Shown piece after piece: positions 25,874 through 34,485 of a stretch of 64,000 bases of DNA. The notes under the pieces were generated by a model that made no database searches, had not been told where the DNA came from, and was given only the letters and a program-made list of their open reading frames with translations. Numbering within the stretch: position 1 is the first letter of the stretch; each line of letters opens with the position of its first letter. A program made the position numbers and the translations under genes. The DNA is from Chitinophaga cymbidii. Lineage in GTDB: Bacteria > Bacteroidota > Bacteroidia > Chitinophagales > Chitinophagaceae. The stretch spans positions 992,001 to 1,056,000 of the forward strand of contig NZ_BKAU01000002.1 of NCBI RefSeq assembly GCF_007992715.1, in the 5' to 3' direction.

Positions 25874-26443
25874 ATGAGGGAGTCAATTCGTGCAAATGTG
25901 AAAGATATTGCGAATATTCGCTTTGGATTACATGTAGTTCCCATAGAACGGGGAAATATTCTGTACTTGCAGGTGCGGCAGTTCGACGAGGAAGGAAGGT
26001 GGATGCCGGAAGAGGAAGAGTATATCAGCTATGACGAAAAAAGTGCGGAATTTTTACTCAAGGATGGTGATGTGCTGTTTGTCGGAAAAGGAAACAGGCT
26101 GTTTGCCTGGTGTTACCGGGAAGAATACGGCCCTGCGGTTGCGTCTTCTATCTTTTTTGTACTCCGGCCGAAATCCTCAGCTATTTATCCGGAATACCTG
26201 GCAGCTGTACTAAATGCACCACAAAGTAAATCAGCATTCCGGCAACTGGGTGGAGGTACCAATATTTTTTCTATCCGTAAATCGGAATTGGGTGCATTGG
26301 AAATCACGGTTCCTCCACTGAAGCGTCAGCAGCAAATAGTGGCATTCTCAACGGGTCATGCGGCCGAGATACGTATTGCGGAAGAAATGATCCGCCAGAA
26401 AAAGGAATTATATAAAATAATTATGTCAAAAATAATCAGGTAG
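25874..26443 (+). CDS. Stand-alone single-TRD type I specificity-like protein
   Basis: About 189 aa, half the length of a normal HsdS. Residues 1-140 look like one target recognition domain: DVLFVGKGNRLFAW, SSIFFVLRPKSSAIYPEYLAAVLN, and QLGGGTNIFSIRKSELGALEITVPPLKRQQQ (split here only by its variable core) are the usual ends of a TRD. The last 45 residues form the helical conserved region. There is no second TRD and no frameshift relic before or after it. hsdM begins 4 bp downstream. It may act as a homodimer, modulate the full HsdS, or be a degenerate subunit. The family is clear; the role is not. Confidence 0.8.
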   Translation: MRESIRANVKDIANIRFGLHVVPIERGNILYLQVRQFDEEGRWMPEEEEYISYDEKSAEFLLKDGDVLFVGKGNRLFAWCYREEYGPAVASSIFFVLRPKSSAIYPEYLAAVLNAPQSKSAFRQLGGGTNIFSIRKSELGALEITVPPLKRQQQIVAFSTGHAAEIRIAEEMIRQKKELYKIIMSKIIR

Positions 26444-26447
26444 TCAT

Positions 26448-27971
26448 ATGAAGAAGTTTACTCAAAAGGAGATCAATAATATAGTCTGGAAAGCCTGCGA
26501 TACATTCCGCGGTACAATTGATCCTACACAGTATAAAGATTACATTCTCACCATGCTCTTCCTGAAATATCTGACGGATGTATGGAAAGACAGAAGGGAA
26601 GCTTATGCGGAAAAATACAAGAACGAGAAAATTCGTGTAGAGCGAGCGTTGCGGAATGAGCGCTTTATGGTGCCGGATGATTGTACTTTCGACCGGTTAT
26701 TTGAAGAACGGAATAACAAGGAGTTGGGAGAAGTGATCAATAAGGCACTGGATATGCTGGAGGACGCTAACCGCACTAAGCTGGAGGGCGTTTTCAGGAA
26801 TATTGATTTCAACAGTGAGGCAAACCTCGGCCAGACGAATGACCGGAACCGTCGCCTGAAAAACCTGCTGGTTGATTTTTCGGCACTCGATCTTCAACCT
26901 TCTCATTTGGAAGGAAATGATGTGATCGGCGATGCATACGAATACCTGATCGCAAGATTTGCCAGCGAAGCTGGTAAAAAGGCCGGAGAGTTTTATACGC
27001 CCGGCGAAGTATCAACATTGTTAGCGAAGTTGGTGGATGCACAACCGGGAAACCGCATCTGTGACCCGACCTGCGGTTCCGGTTCTTTGCTGATCAAAGT
27101 GGCGAGGGAAGTCGGTAATAATAACTTTTCCCTCTATGGCCAGGAAAATAATGGCAGCACCTGGGCGTTGGCCAGGATGAATATGTTCCTGCATGAAATG
27201 GATAATGCTACAATTGAATGGGGCGATACGATCAACAATCCGCGTTTGCTGGAAGACGATGAATTGATGAAGTTTGATGTTGTGGTAGCCAATCCGCCTT
27301 TTTCACTAGACAAATGGGGCGCGGAAAATGCTTCAACTGACCGTTATAGCCGCTTTCACAGGGGGATTCCACCTAAAAGCAAAGGAGATTATGCTTTTAT
27401 TACGCATATGATCGAAACGGCGTATGAAGATACCGGTAAAGTGGGCGTAATTGCGCCGCATGGAGTATTGTTCCGTGGCAGCGGCGAGGGAAAGATCCGG
27501 AAGGAACTGATACAATCTAATCTGCTTGAAGCAGTGATCGGGTTACCTGCCAATCTTTTTTTTGGTACCGGCATACCGGCGGCCATCCTCATTTTTAATA
27601 AAGGGAAAGGAGAGAATAAAGATGTACTGTTCATTGATGCCAGCCGTGAGTTTGAATCCGGGAAAAATCAAAACAGATTGCGTCCCGCAGATATTGAACA
27701 TATGGTAGATACATATAAGGCCTTTAGAGCGGCTCAACCACTAGCTGGTGAGAGAGGACAAGTGATTGAGGATAAATATGCTTACCGGGCTACTATAAAA
27801 GAGATTGCTGAAAATGATTACAACCTGAATATCCCCCGTTATGTAGATACGTTCGAGGAAGAAGAAGAAATTGATATCAAAGCTACGCAGGAAGAAATAA
27901 AGAAGTTGAGGTTGGAACTGGATGTGGTGGAGAAAAAAATGGAGGAATATTTAAAGGAGCTGGGTTTTTAA
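26448..27971 (+). CDS. hsdM: Type I restriction-modification DNA methyltransferase subunit
   Basis: 507 aa N6-adenine methyltransferase that methylates the recognition site as HsdM2S and forms the restriction complex with HsdR. The N-terminal helical domain has TILTMLFLKYLTDVW-like sequence near residues 25-45. AdoMet motif I is CDPTCGSGSLL and catalytic motif IV is VVANPPFSLDKWG. GEFYTPGEVSTLLAKL is also typical. The C-terminus ends in a coiled coil (EEIKKLRLELDVVEKKMEEY). It starts 4 bp after the single-TRD gene and ends 3 bp before rhuM. Codons and base composition are more AT-rich than the flanks. Confidence 0.95.
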   Translation: MKKFTQKEINNIVWKACDTFRGTIDPTQYKDYILTMLFLKYLTDVWKDRREAYAEKYKNEKIRVERALRNERFMVPDDCTFDRLFEERNNKELGEVINKALDMLEDANRTKLEGVFRNIDFNSEANLGQTNDRNRRLKNLLVDFSALDLQPSHLEGNDVIGDAYEYLIARFASEAGKKAGEFYTPGEVSTLLAKLVDAQPGNRICDPTCGSGSLLIKVAREVGNNNFSLYGQENNGSTWALARMNMFLHEMDNATIEWGDTINNPRLLEDDELMKFDVVVANPPFSLDKWGAENASTDRYSRFHRGIPPKSKGDYAFITHMIETAYEDTGKVGVIAPHGVLFRGSGEGKIRKELIQSNLLEAVIGLPANLFFGTGIPAAILIFNKGKGENKDVLFIDASREFESGKNQNRLRPADIEHMVDTYKAFRAAQPLAGERGQVIEDKYAYRATIKEIAENDYNLNIPRYVDTFEEEEEIDIKATQEEIKKLRLELDVVEKKMEEYLKELGF

Positions 27972-27974
27972 ATC

Positions 27975-29000
27975 ATGCACATGGAAAAGTTTCAGGTCTT
28001 ACTTTACTCCACCCCGGAAGGGAATGGTAAAATTGAAGTGTTTTTTGAAGATGAAACATTCTGGTTGTCACAGAAAAAGATGGCAGAACTGTTTGGTGTG
28101 GATGTTCGTACTGTAAATGAACACATTAAAAATATATTCAATAGTTCTGAGCTGGAACCGGAGGCAACTATCCGGAAATTCCGGATAGTTCAAACTGAAG
28201 GCAGTAGGGAAGTTTCGCGGGAAGTTGAGTTTTATAACCTGGACGCTATAATAGCGGTTGGTTACCGGGTGAACAGCCTTGAAGCCACCCGTTTCCGCAT
28301 ATGGGCTACCAAAACCCTGCGTGAATTTATCATCAAAGGATTTGTAATGGATGATGAACGGTTGAAGCAGGGCAAGCAGTTCGGAAAGGACTATTTTGAC
28401 GAATTGCTGGAACGCATCCGCGAAATAAGGGCCAGTGAACGCCGCTTTTATCAGAAGATCACGGATATCTACGCACAATGCAGTATCGACTACGATCCAG
28501 CGGCAGACACTACACAGGTTTTTTATAAAACGGTGCAGAACAAGCTGCACTGGGCGATCACCGGTCAAACTGCCGCGGAGATTATCCACAATCGGGTGGA
28601 TGCCACCAAACCTAACATGGGCCTCACAACCTGGAAGCATGCGCCGGACGGTAAAATCATGAAATCCGATGTAAGCATTGCCAAAAACTACATGAGCGAA
28701 GAGGAGATAGACGAACTGAACCGCATTGTTTCCATGTACCTCGACTATGCAGAGAATCAGGCTAAACGGCAGATCCCCATGAGCATGACAGATTGGGTGG
28801 GTAAGCTGGACGGATTCCTGCAGTTCAACGAATATAATATCCTGAAAGACGCCGGTAGCATCCGGCATGATATTGCAAAGAAGCTGGCCGAAAAGGAGTT
28901 TGAGAAGTTCCGCATTGTGCAGGATCAGCGGTTTGAAAGTGATTTTGATAAAATGGCGAAAAAACTTCCTGCTAAAAATAAAAGTAAGAAAGATGAGTAA
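27975..29000 (+). CDS. rhuM: RhuM-family protein inside the restriction operon
   Basis: 341 aa, the size of the virulence RhuM family (PF13310), named for a Salmonella pathogenicity island protein. The N-terminus has a helix-turn-helix-like stretch (WLSQKKMAELFGVDVRTVNE), then ATIRKFRIVQTEGSREV and YNLDAIIAVGYRVNS, the family core. The C-terminal half (SIDYDPAADTTQVFYKTVQN) is also typical, and it ends in a Lys-rich tail. The biochemical role is unknown; genes of this family are often found between type I restriction genes. Gaps to neighbours are 3 bp upstream and an 8-bp overlap with hsdS downstream. The start may be 27975 or 27981. Confidence 0.87.
   Translation: MHMEKFQVLLYSTPEGNGKIEVFFEDETFWLSQKKMAELFGVDVRTVNEHIKNIFNSSELEPEATIRKFRIVQTEGSREVSREVEFYNLDAIIAVGYRVNSLEATRFRIWATKTLREFIIKGFVMDDERLKQGKQFGKDYFDELLERIREIRASERRFYQKITDIYAQCSIDYDPAADTTQVFYKTVQNKLHWAITGQTAAEIIHNRVDATKPNMGLTTWKHAPDGKIMKSDVSIAKNYMSEEEIDELNRIVSMYLDYAENQAKRQIPMSMTDWVGKLDGFLQFNEYNILKDAGSIRHDIAKKLAEKEFEKFRIVQDQRFESDFDKMAKKLPAKNKSKKDE
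28166..28190. repeat. Perfect 12-bp inverted repeat inside rhuM
   Basis: AACTATCCGGAA, one base, then its exact reverse complement. It encodes the conserved RhuM residues TIRKFRIV. In mRNA it would make a stem of about 11 bp with a tiny loop; in DNA it could be a protein-binding site. Confidence 0.7.
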
Positions 29001-30210
29001 TAAGACAATTCCAAATGTTAAGGGAAAAAGTATTACAGATAAAAGACCACAAGGATGGAAAGCTAAGAGACTGGGGGATTTAGTTAATATTATTAGCGGG
29101 AATAGTCCTGATAAGCAGAGTCTTCATTTGAAGGGGATATATCCTTATTTAAAGGTTGAAGATTTAAACAATAATAGTAAATATCAGAAGACAAGCAGAG
29201 AATATACAGATTTGGAGAAAAATTTGATTCCTGAGTACTCGATTATTTTTCCCAAAAGAGGAGCTGCTATTCTTAATAATAAAGTGCGGATATCTAAAGT
29301 TAAAGCTCAAATTGATAGCAACTTAATGGCTATTTTTCCACTGGATGAACAACTGGATAGCGAATTTTTGTATTATAAAATTAGCCAAATCGAACTTTAT
29401 AAGATTGCTGATACATCAACTATACCTCAAATCAACAATAAACATATTATACCTTATAAAGTGCTTTTGCCTCCAATTTCCGAACAACAAAGCATTGTTA
29501 AAATTTTGGCAAGTTGGGACGAAGCTCTTTCAATTACACAGAATCTGATTTCTGCCTTACAAAACCGGAATAAAGGATTGATGCAGCAGTTGTTGACAGG
29601 AAAAAGGAGAATTCCTGCTTTTGCAAAGAAAAAATGGAGAAAATTGGCTGCAAACGAAGTTTTTAAAAGTATATCAAATAAAAATACCGATGGGGAGATA
29701 CTATTATCTGCTACACAGGATAAGGGAATTATTCCAAGAACTATGCTGGAAGCAAGGGTTACTATGCCAACCGGTGACGTAAATTCATTTAAGTTAGTAG
29801 AAAGAGGAGACTTTGTTATTAGTCTGAGATCATTTCAAGGTGGAATTGAATATTCCGAGTATCGAGGAATCGTAAGCCCTGCTTATACTGTGTTGAAGCC
29901 CAAAAGGGAAATCTCCCCTCGATTTTATAAGCACTATTTCAAATCTTATGATTTTATTGGCCATTTAGCAGTAGCAGTAATAGGAATACGTGATGGCAAG
30001 CAGGTAAGTTATGAGGATTTTAGTATGATAAAATTGCCTCATCCTTCACTTGAAGAACAGGATACAATAGCTAGTGTTTTGGATGATGCCAGTAGAGAGA
30101 TAGAATATTATAAAAGCAAGCTCGAATATCTTCAACAACAAAAGAAATACCTCATGCAAAAACTCCTCACCGGCGAAGTCCGCGTGAAAACACCCGAACC
30201 GGCCGCATAA
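28993..30210 (+). CDS. hsdS: Type I restriction-modification specificity subunit
   Basis: About 405 aa with two target recognition domains, as usual. TRD1 spans about 15-160 and ends YKVLLPPISEQQSIVKIL; the first conserved helical region follows to about 210 with LMQQLLTGKRRIP. TRD2 spans 215-350 and ends MIKLPHPSLEEQDTIASVL; the second helical region ends YLMQKLLTGEVRV. The two TLLTG-like endings are the internal repeat of HsdS. The ATG at 28993 overlaps the rhuM stop by 8 bp; the longer frame upstream is not coding. The TRD1 part is the most AT-rich coding DNA of the window. The target sequence cannot be read from the protein. Confidence 0.93.
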   Translation: MSNKTIPNVKGKSITDKRPQGWKAKRLGDLVNIISGNSPDKQSLHLKGIYPYLKVEDLNNNSKYQKTSREYTDLEKNLIPEYSIIFPKRGAAILNNKVRISKVKAQIDSNLMAIFPLDEQLDSEFLYYKISQIELYKIADTSTIPQINNKHIIPYKVLLPPISEQQSIVKILASWDEALSITQNLISALQNRNKGLMQQLLTGKRRIPAFAKKKWRKLAANEVFKSISNKNTDGEILLSATQDKGIIPRTMLEARVTMPTGDVNSFKLVERGDFVISLRSFQGGIEYSEYRGIVSPAYTVLKPKREISPRFYKHYFKSYDFIGHLAVAVIGIRDGKQVSYEDFSMIKLPHPSLEEQDTIASVLDDASREIEYYKSKLEYLQQQKKYLMQKLLTGEVRVKTPEPAA

Positions 30211-30222
30211 AATCAATCTACA

Positions 30223-33200
30223 ATGAGCACACCGTCTTTAAAAGAAACCCACATTTCCCAGATACCAGCGCTTCAACTCCTGATGAAGCTCGGGTATCGC
30301 TACCTGACGCCCGAGGAAGCGTTGGAGGCCCGGGGAGGCCGCAATGCCAATGTGCTGTTGGAGAGTATCTTAAAGGAGCAACTGAAGAAGATCAACAAGA
30401 TCGAGTATAAGGGGAGGGAATTTCCCTTTGACGATGCGAATATCAATAACGGTATTGTTGCGTTGCGCGATTTACCGGTATATGAAGGATTTATAAGTGC
30501 CAACCAGGCTTTCTATAATCTTGTAACACTGGGTAAAAGCCTGGAACAAACCATTCTAGGGGATAAAAAGAGCTTTACATTCCGGTATATCGACTGGGAA
30601 CATCCGGAAAACAATGTATATCACGTCACGGATGAATTTGACGTCACAAGAACAGGCAGGAAAGATACTTACCGTTCCGATATCGTACTCTTCATCAATG
30701 GTATTCCCATGGTGGTGATCGAATGTAAAAGCCCGAAACTGAAAGAACCGGTTGACAAAGCGATCGAGCAGCATGCCCGAAACCAGCAGGAAGATGGCAT
30801 CCGCTCGCTGTATCACTATTCCAACCTACTGATTTCCACGGCTGTAAACGATGGAAGATACGGCACCACCAATACTCACAAGAAATTTTGGGGCGTATGG
30901 AAAGAAAAATATCGGACTGCCGAAGCCCGGGAGCAAGATCCGGCAAAACTCCTGCAATTGAAAAATGCTCCGTTGCCGGATAATGAACGTACCGTACTTT
31001 TTAAAGACCGCTACCGGGATGTATTGCCTTATTTTACCGAACTGGAGCAACAGGAAGTAGCCGTAACGGCACAGGACGAGCTGTTGTATCACCTCTGCAA
31101 CCGACACAGGTTGCTCGACCTGATGTATAATTTCATATTGTACGATGATGGGGAAAAGAAAATAGCCCGTTATCAGCAGTATTTTTCAGTCCGCAAAATC
31201 ATCGACCGTATCACAAGAAAGCAACCGGACGGTACCCGTCAGGGCGGTGTGCTCTGGCATACGCAGGGGAGCGGAAAATCCCTGACCATGGTTATGCTGG
31301 CGCAACTGATCGCCAACCATCCGGCCATCAAAAATCCCCGGCTCCTGCTGGTGTCGGATAGACTGGAACTGGATGAACAAATAAAAGAGACATTTAAAAA
31401 ATGCAAGAAGCCGGTAAGGCAGGCTACCACCGGACGCCACCTCGTAGAACTGCTGGAGGATAAGGACGATGCAATCATCACTACTATCATCAACAAGTTT
31501 GAGAATGCAGTCAAGATAGCCGAGCCCTTTACTTCTCCGGATATTTTTGTACTTGTAGACGAAGGACACCGAAGCCAGTATGGAGCGTTTAACGTAAATA
31601 TGCAAAGAGTGTTCCCCAATGCCTGCTTCATCGCTTTCACCGGTACACCTTTATTAAAGGCGGAACGGAATACAGCCAGCAAGTTTGGAGGTCTGATCGA
31701 TATTTATGCTATCAATGACGCGGTGAAAGATGGGGCGGTTGTACCCCTGTTGTACGAGGGCCGTCATAACCTAATGGATGTAAATGCGAAGCCGCTGGAT
31801 GAATACTTTGATATCGTTTCCGAGGATGTGTCAGACTACGGCAAGGCGAACGCGAAGCGGAAATTCTCGGCCAGAAACAAGATCGTTCAATCCATCAACT
31901 TTATTGACAATACGGCGAAAGATATATTTCTTCACTTCAGAGATCATATCCAGGCTACAGGGTTTAAAGCGCAGCTGGTGGCGCCTACAAAACTGGCAGC
32001 CGTCCGCTACCGGGACGCCTTTAAAGCCTTGGGTAAAGTATCGGTGGATGTGGTCATATCTCCACCGGACGACCGGGAAGGGGAAGAAGATGCCTTCGAG
32101 GAAAGCGATGACCAGATAAAGAAATTCTGGAAAGCCATGATGGGCCGGTATGGTACGCCGGATAAGTATGAAAAGAATATTGTACACAATTTTAAATACA
32201 GGGATCAGCCGGAGATTATTATCGTAGTAGATAAATTGCTCACCGGTTTTGATGCCCCGGTAAACCAGGTGCTGTATCTCACCCGGTCCTTAAAGGAACA
32301 TACCCTGCTACAGGCCATTGCAAGGGTAAACCGTTTAGCGCCGGGGAAAGATCATGGCCTGATCGTTGACTATTTCGGCAACCTCGAAAATCTTGACGGC
32401 GCATTGAAAATGTATGCCAATGATGACACCCTGATAGATGATATTGATCTCGGCGATACGCTTGTTGATATTGCGAAGGAACTGTTGCAACTTCCGCAGG
32501 CACATTCCGGGTTGAAGGAGATTTTTAAGGACGTCAGAAATAAGCTGGATAGCGAAGCATATGAAGTTTTGTTGGGTGATGAAGCCATCCGGTATGAGTT
32601 TTACAAAAAACTGTCATTGTTCACCCGTTTATTAAAACTGGCCCTTGCCAGTGTTACCTTTATCAGAGATACCCCGGCACAGGTGGTGGATACTTATAAA
32701 AATGATCTCGCATTTTTCCTTGGCCTCCGGGCTTCCGTGATGCGCCGTTACTCGGATGAATTGAATTACAGCGAATATGAGGCCCAGGTGCAAAAACTGA
32801 TCGACAAACATATCACTACAGATGGGGAAGTTTTGAAGATCACTGGCCCGGTAAATATATTCGACAAGGAAAAAAGGGAAGCGGAGCTGGAGCGTATTAC
32901 CGGCAAGGCCGCCAAAGCGGACCACATTGCCAGCCGTACAGCCAGGGCTATCAGTATAAAAATGAATGATGATCAGGTGTTTTATAAACGCCTGTCAGAA
33001 CTTATTCTTCAGACAATAGATGACTACCGGCAGCATCGGATTGATGAGGCCGAATACCTGGCGCGCATGATGCAACGGGAGTCTGAGTTTTTTGCCGGCC
33101 ACGGCAATGATGTGCCGGAGGAATTGTTGGATAATGCCAATGCTATAGCCTATTATAACCTGGTATCGGAAGAGCTGAAAGAGATATTGAAGCAAGAGCG

Positions 33201-33447
33201 GGATAGTGTGGGCATAGCGGTAGCGATTGCATTGGGAATTGATAATGTGGTAAACGATAATATTTATGATAATGGTAAACCGGTGATAGACTGGTACAAA
33301 AACGAGGACGTCAAAGGTAAGATCCGTATTGAAATAGATGATCTGCTTTTTGATTTCACCGACAAATACAAATTTGATCCGGATCTGGAGCGATTTGATT
33401 ACCTGATAGATGAAAGCATTAAAATTGCAGAATCGAAACACAGATAA
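30223..33447 (+). CDS. hsdR: Type I restriction endonuclease subunit
   Basis: 1074 aa motor and nuclease that translocates DNA and cuts it away from unmethylated sites. The N-terminal PD-(D/E)XK nuclease has RSDIVLFINGIPMVVIECKSP (Asp, then Glu and Lys; residues about 167-186). The helicase has Walker A WHTQGSGKSLTMV and a DEAD-type box VLVDEGHRSQYG, motif III IAFTGTPLL, and motif VI-like LLQAIARVNRLAPGKDHG. KLLTGFDAPVNQVLYL is also conserved. All key residues are present, so it should be active. It starts 12 bp after hsdS and ends 3 bp before the metalloprotease gene. Confidence 0.96.
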   Translation: MSTPSLKETHISQIPALQLLMKLGYRYLTPEEALEARGGRNANVLLESILKEQLKKINKIEYKGREFPFDDANINNGIVALRDLPVYEGFISANQAFYNLVTLGKSLEQTILGDKKSFTFRYIDWEHPENNVYHVTDEFDVTRTGRKDTYRSDIVLFINGIPMVVIECKSPKLKEPVDKAIEQHARNQQEDGIRSLYHYSNLLISTAVNDGRYGTTNTHKKFWGVWKEKYRTAEAREQDPAKLLQLKNAPLPDNERTVLFKDRYRDVLPYFTELEQQEVAVTAQDELLYHLCNRHRLLDLMYNFILYDDGEKKIARYQQYFSVRKIIDRITRKQPDGTRQGGVLWHTQGSGKSLTMVMLAQLIANHPAIKNPRLLLVSDRLELDEQIKETFKKCKKPVRQATTGRHLVELLEDKDDAIITTIINKFENAVKIAEPFTSPDIFVLVDEGHRSQYGAFNVNMQRVFPNACFIAFTGTPLLKAERNTASKFGGLIDIYAINDAVKDGAVVPLLYEGRHNLMDVNAKPLDEYFDIVSEDVSDYGKANAKRKFSARNKIVQSINFIDNTAKDIFLHFRDHIQATGFKAQLVAPTKLAAVRYRDAFKALGKVSVDVVISPPDDREGEEDAFEESDDQIKKFWKAMMGRYGTPDKYEKNIVHNFKYRDQPEIIIVVDKLLTGFDAPVNQVLYLTRSLKEHTLLQAIARVNRLAPGKDHGLIVDYFGNLENLDGALKMYANDDTLIDDIDLGDTLVDIAKELLQLPQAHSGLKEIFKDVRNKLDSEAYEVLLGDEAIRYEFYKKLSLFTRLLKLALASVTFIRDTPAQVVDTYKNDLAFFLGLRASVMRRYSDELNYSEYEAQVQKLIDKHITTDGEVLKITGPVNIFDKEKREAELERITGKAAKADHIASRTARAISIKMNDDQVFYKRLSELILQTIDDYRQHRIDEAEYLARMMQRESEFFAGHGNDVPEELLDNANAIAYYNLVSEELKEILKQERDSVGIAVAIALGIDNVVNDNIYDNGKPVIDWYKNEDVKGKIRIEIDDLLFDFTDKYKFDPDLERFDYLIDESIKIAESKHR

Positions 33448-33450
33448 GTA

Positions 33451-34152
33451 ATGCAGCGATTCATACGATTTGGCGCAAGGAAGATTGATTTTGTATTGCA
33501 ATGCACCACGAGGAGAAGCCTGACTATCCAGGTACGACCGGATGGTATGGTGGTAGTTAATGCACCGAATAGTTTTCCCGAGGATAAAATATTGGAAAAA
33601 GTAAAATTGAAGGCGCCCTGGATATTAAAACAGCAGGAGTACTTCAGCCGTTTTCCGGTGCCGCTTTCGCCCCGGCGGTTCGTTAGCGGGGAAACTCACC
33701 TTTACCTTGGCCGTCAACATAAACTGAAGGTAGTAAAGGCTACGGAACGAATGATAAAAGTATATAGGGGGCAGCTATGGGTTTACAGTGATGATACAAG
33801 TCCGACGGTTGTTAAGGCAATTATCGGCAGTTGGCAAAAGGAAAGAGCAAATGCGGTATTCCGCGAACTGTTTGAGGCTTGGCTTCCGAGGATAAAACGA
33901 TATTGGAAAGAAACACCTCGCTTGGTCATTCGCAAGATGTCCGGAAGATGGGGAAGTTGCACGGGAAAAGGGAGTATTATTTTGAATCTGGAATTAATTA
34001 AAGCTTCCAAAAGCTGTATTGAATACGTGATTGTTCATGAACTATGTCATTTGGTGCATCACAATCATACCCGGCAGTTTTTCAAATTACTTGAAAAACT
34101 ATTGCCGGATTGGAGGAAAAGAAAGCAAAGGCTGGAGGATCGCCTCGCGTAG
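33451..34152 (+). CDS. YgjP-like (M48-type) metallopeptidase-domain protein
   Basis: 233 aa of the YgjP/DUF45 family. It contains LVIRKMSGRWGSCTGKGSI and the zinc motif VIVHELCHLVHHNHTRQFF (HExxH plus a third His), with LLPDWRKRKQRLE at the end. The gene starts 3 bp after hsdR, so it belongs to the operon. Genes of this family often accompany hsdR in type I systems, but why is not known. The protease assignment comes from the motif only; no signal peptide is seen, so it is cytoplasmic. Confidence 0.88.
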   Translation: MQRFIRFGARKIDFVLQCTTRRSLTIQVRPDGMVVVNAPNSFPEDKILEKVKLKAPWILKQQEYFSRFPVPLSPRRFVSGETHLYLGRQHKLKVVKATERMIKVYRGQLWVYSDDTSPTVVKAIIGSWQKERANAVFRELFEAWLPRIKRYWKETPRLVIRKMSGRWGSCTGKGSIILNLELIKASKSCIEYVIVHELCHLVHHNHTRQFFKLLEKLLPDWRKRKQRLEDRLA

Positions 34153-34155
34153 GTA

Positions 34156-34166
34156 CCCCCCCCCCC
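34156..34166 (+). repeat. Run of 11 C
   Basis: Uninterrupted C11 starting 3 bp after the metalloprotease stop and 31 bp before the next ATG. Long homopolymer runs slip during replication, so its length may vary between cells and alter the upstream region of the following gene. Confidence 0.9.
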
Positions 34167-34197
34167 GATTGTTAGTGTCTTTTAAACGGTTATTATT

Positions 34198-34485
34198 ATG
34201 CAGCAGTGTTCACCGATATTCCATTATACACATTTACAGAAAGATGAAGTGGCTGACCCGCTAAGGGCCATTCACCGTTTTTGTGTTCTCTATGATCTGC
34301 CGGAACTAAGGGCGAATCTTTGGAGCTGGTTATCTGAAATGCTATCCAGTAATGAGACGTCATACGATAGTCCTGAACGTAGGGCAGACCTTCTGCTGCT
34401 CTATGAAAAGTTGCAAGGCTTGCTGGACGCTGTTTTTCTGATTAACGATCGTGCTGCGAGTATCCCGGGCTTTGATCAACAGTGA
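34198..34485 (+). CDS. Small orphan protein at the end of the restriction operon
   Basis: 95 aa, predicted soluble and mostly helical, acidic. I do not recognise a characterised family. The pattern DPLRAIHRFCVLYDLPELR, WSWLSEML and ERRADLLLLYEKLQGLLDA recalls small Bacteroidota proteins of unknown function, but this is an impression. It lies 45 bp after the metalloprotease stop, behind the C11 run. Its last 44 bp overlap the 3' end of the convergent phosphatase gene. No promoter was seen, so it may depend on read-through from the operon. Confidence 0.6.
   Translation: MQQCSPIFHYTHLQKDEVADPLRAIHRFCVLYDLPELRANLWSWLSEMLSSNETSYDSPERRADLLLLYEKLQGLLDAVFLINDRAASIPGFDQQ

Noticed and set aside
25874..30210. 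Phase-variable shuffling between the half and full specificity genes
   Set aside because: No DNA-level repeats shared by the two genes were seen, both lie in the same orientation, and no recombinase gene is present in the window.
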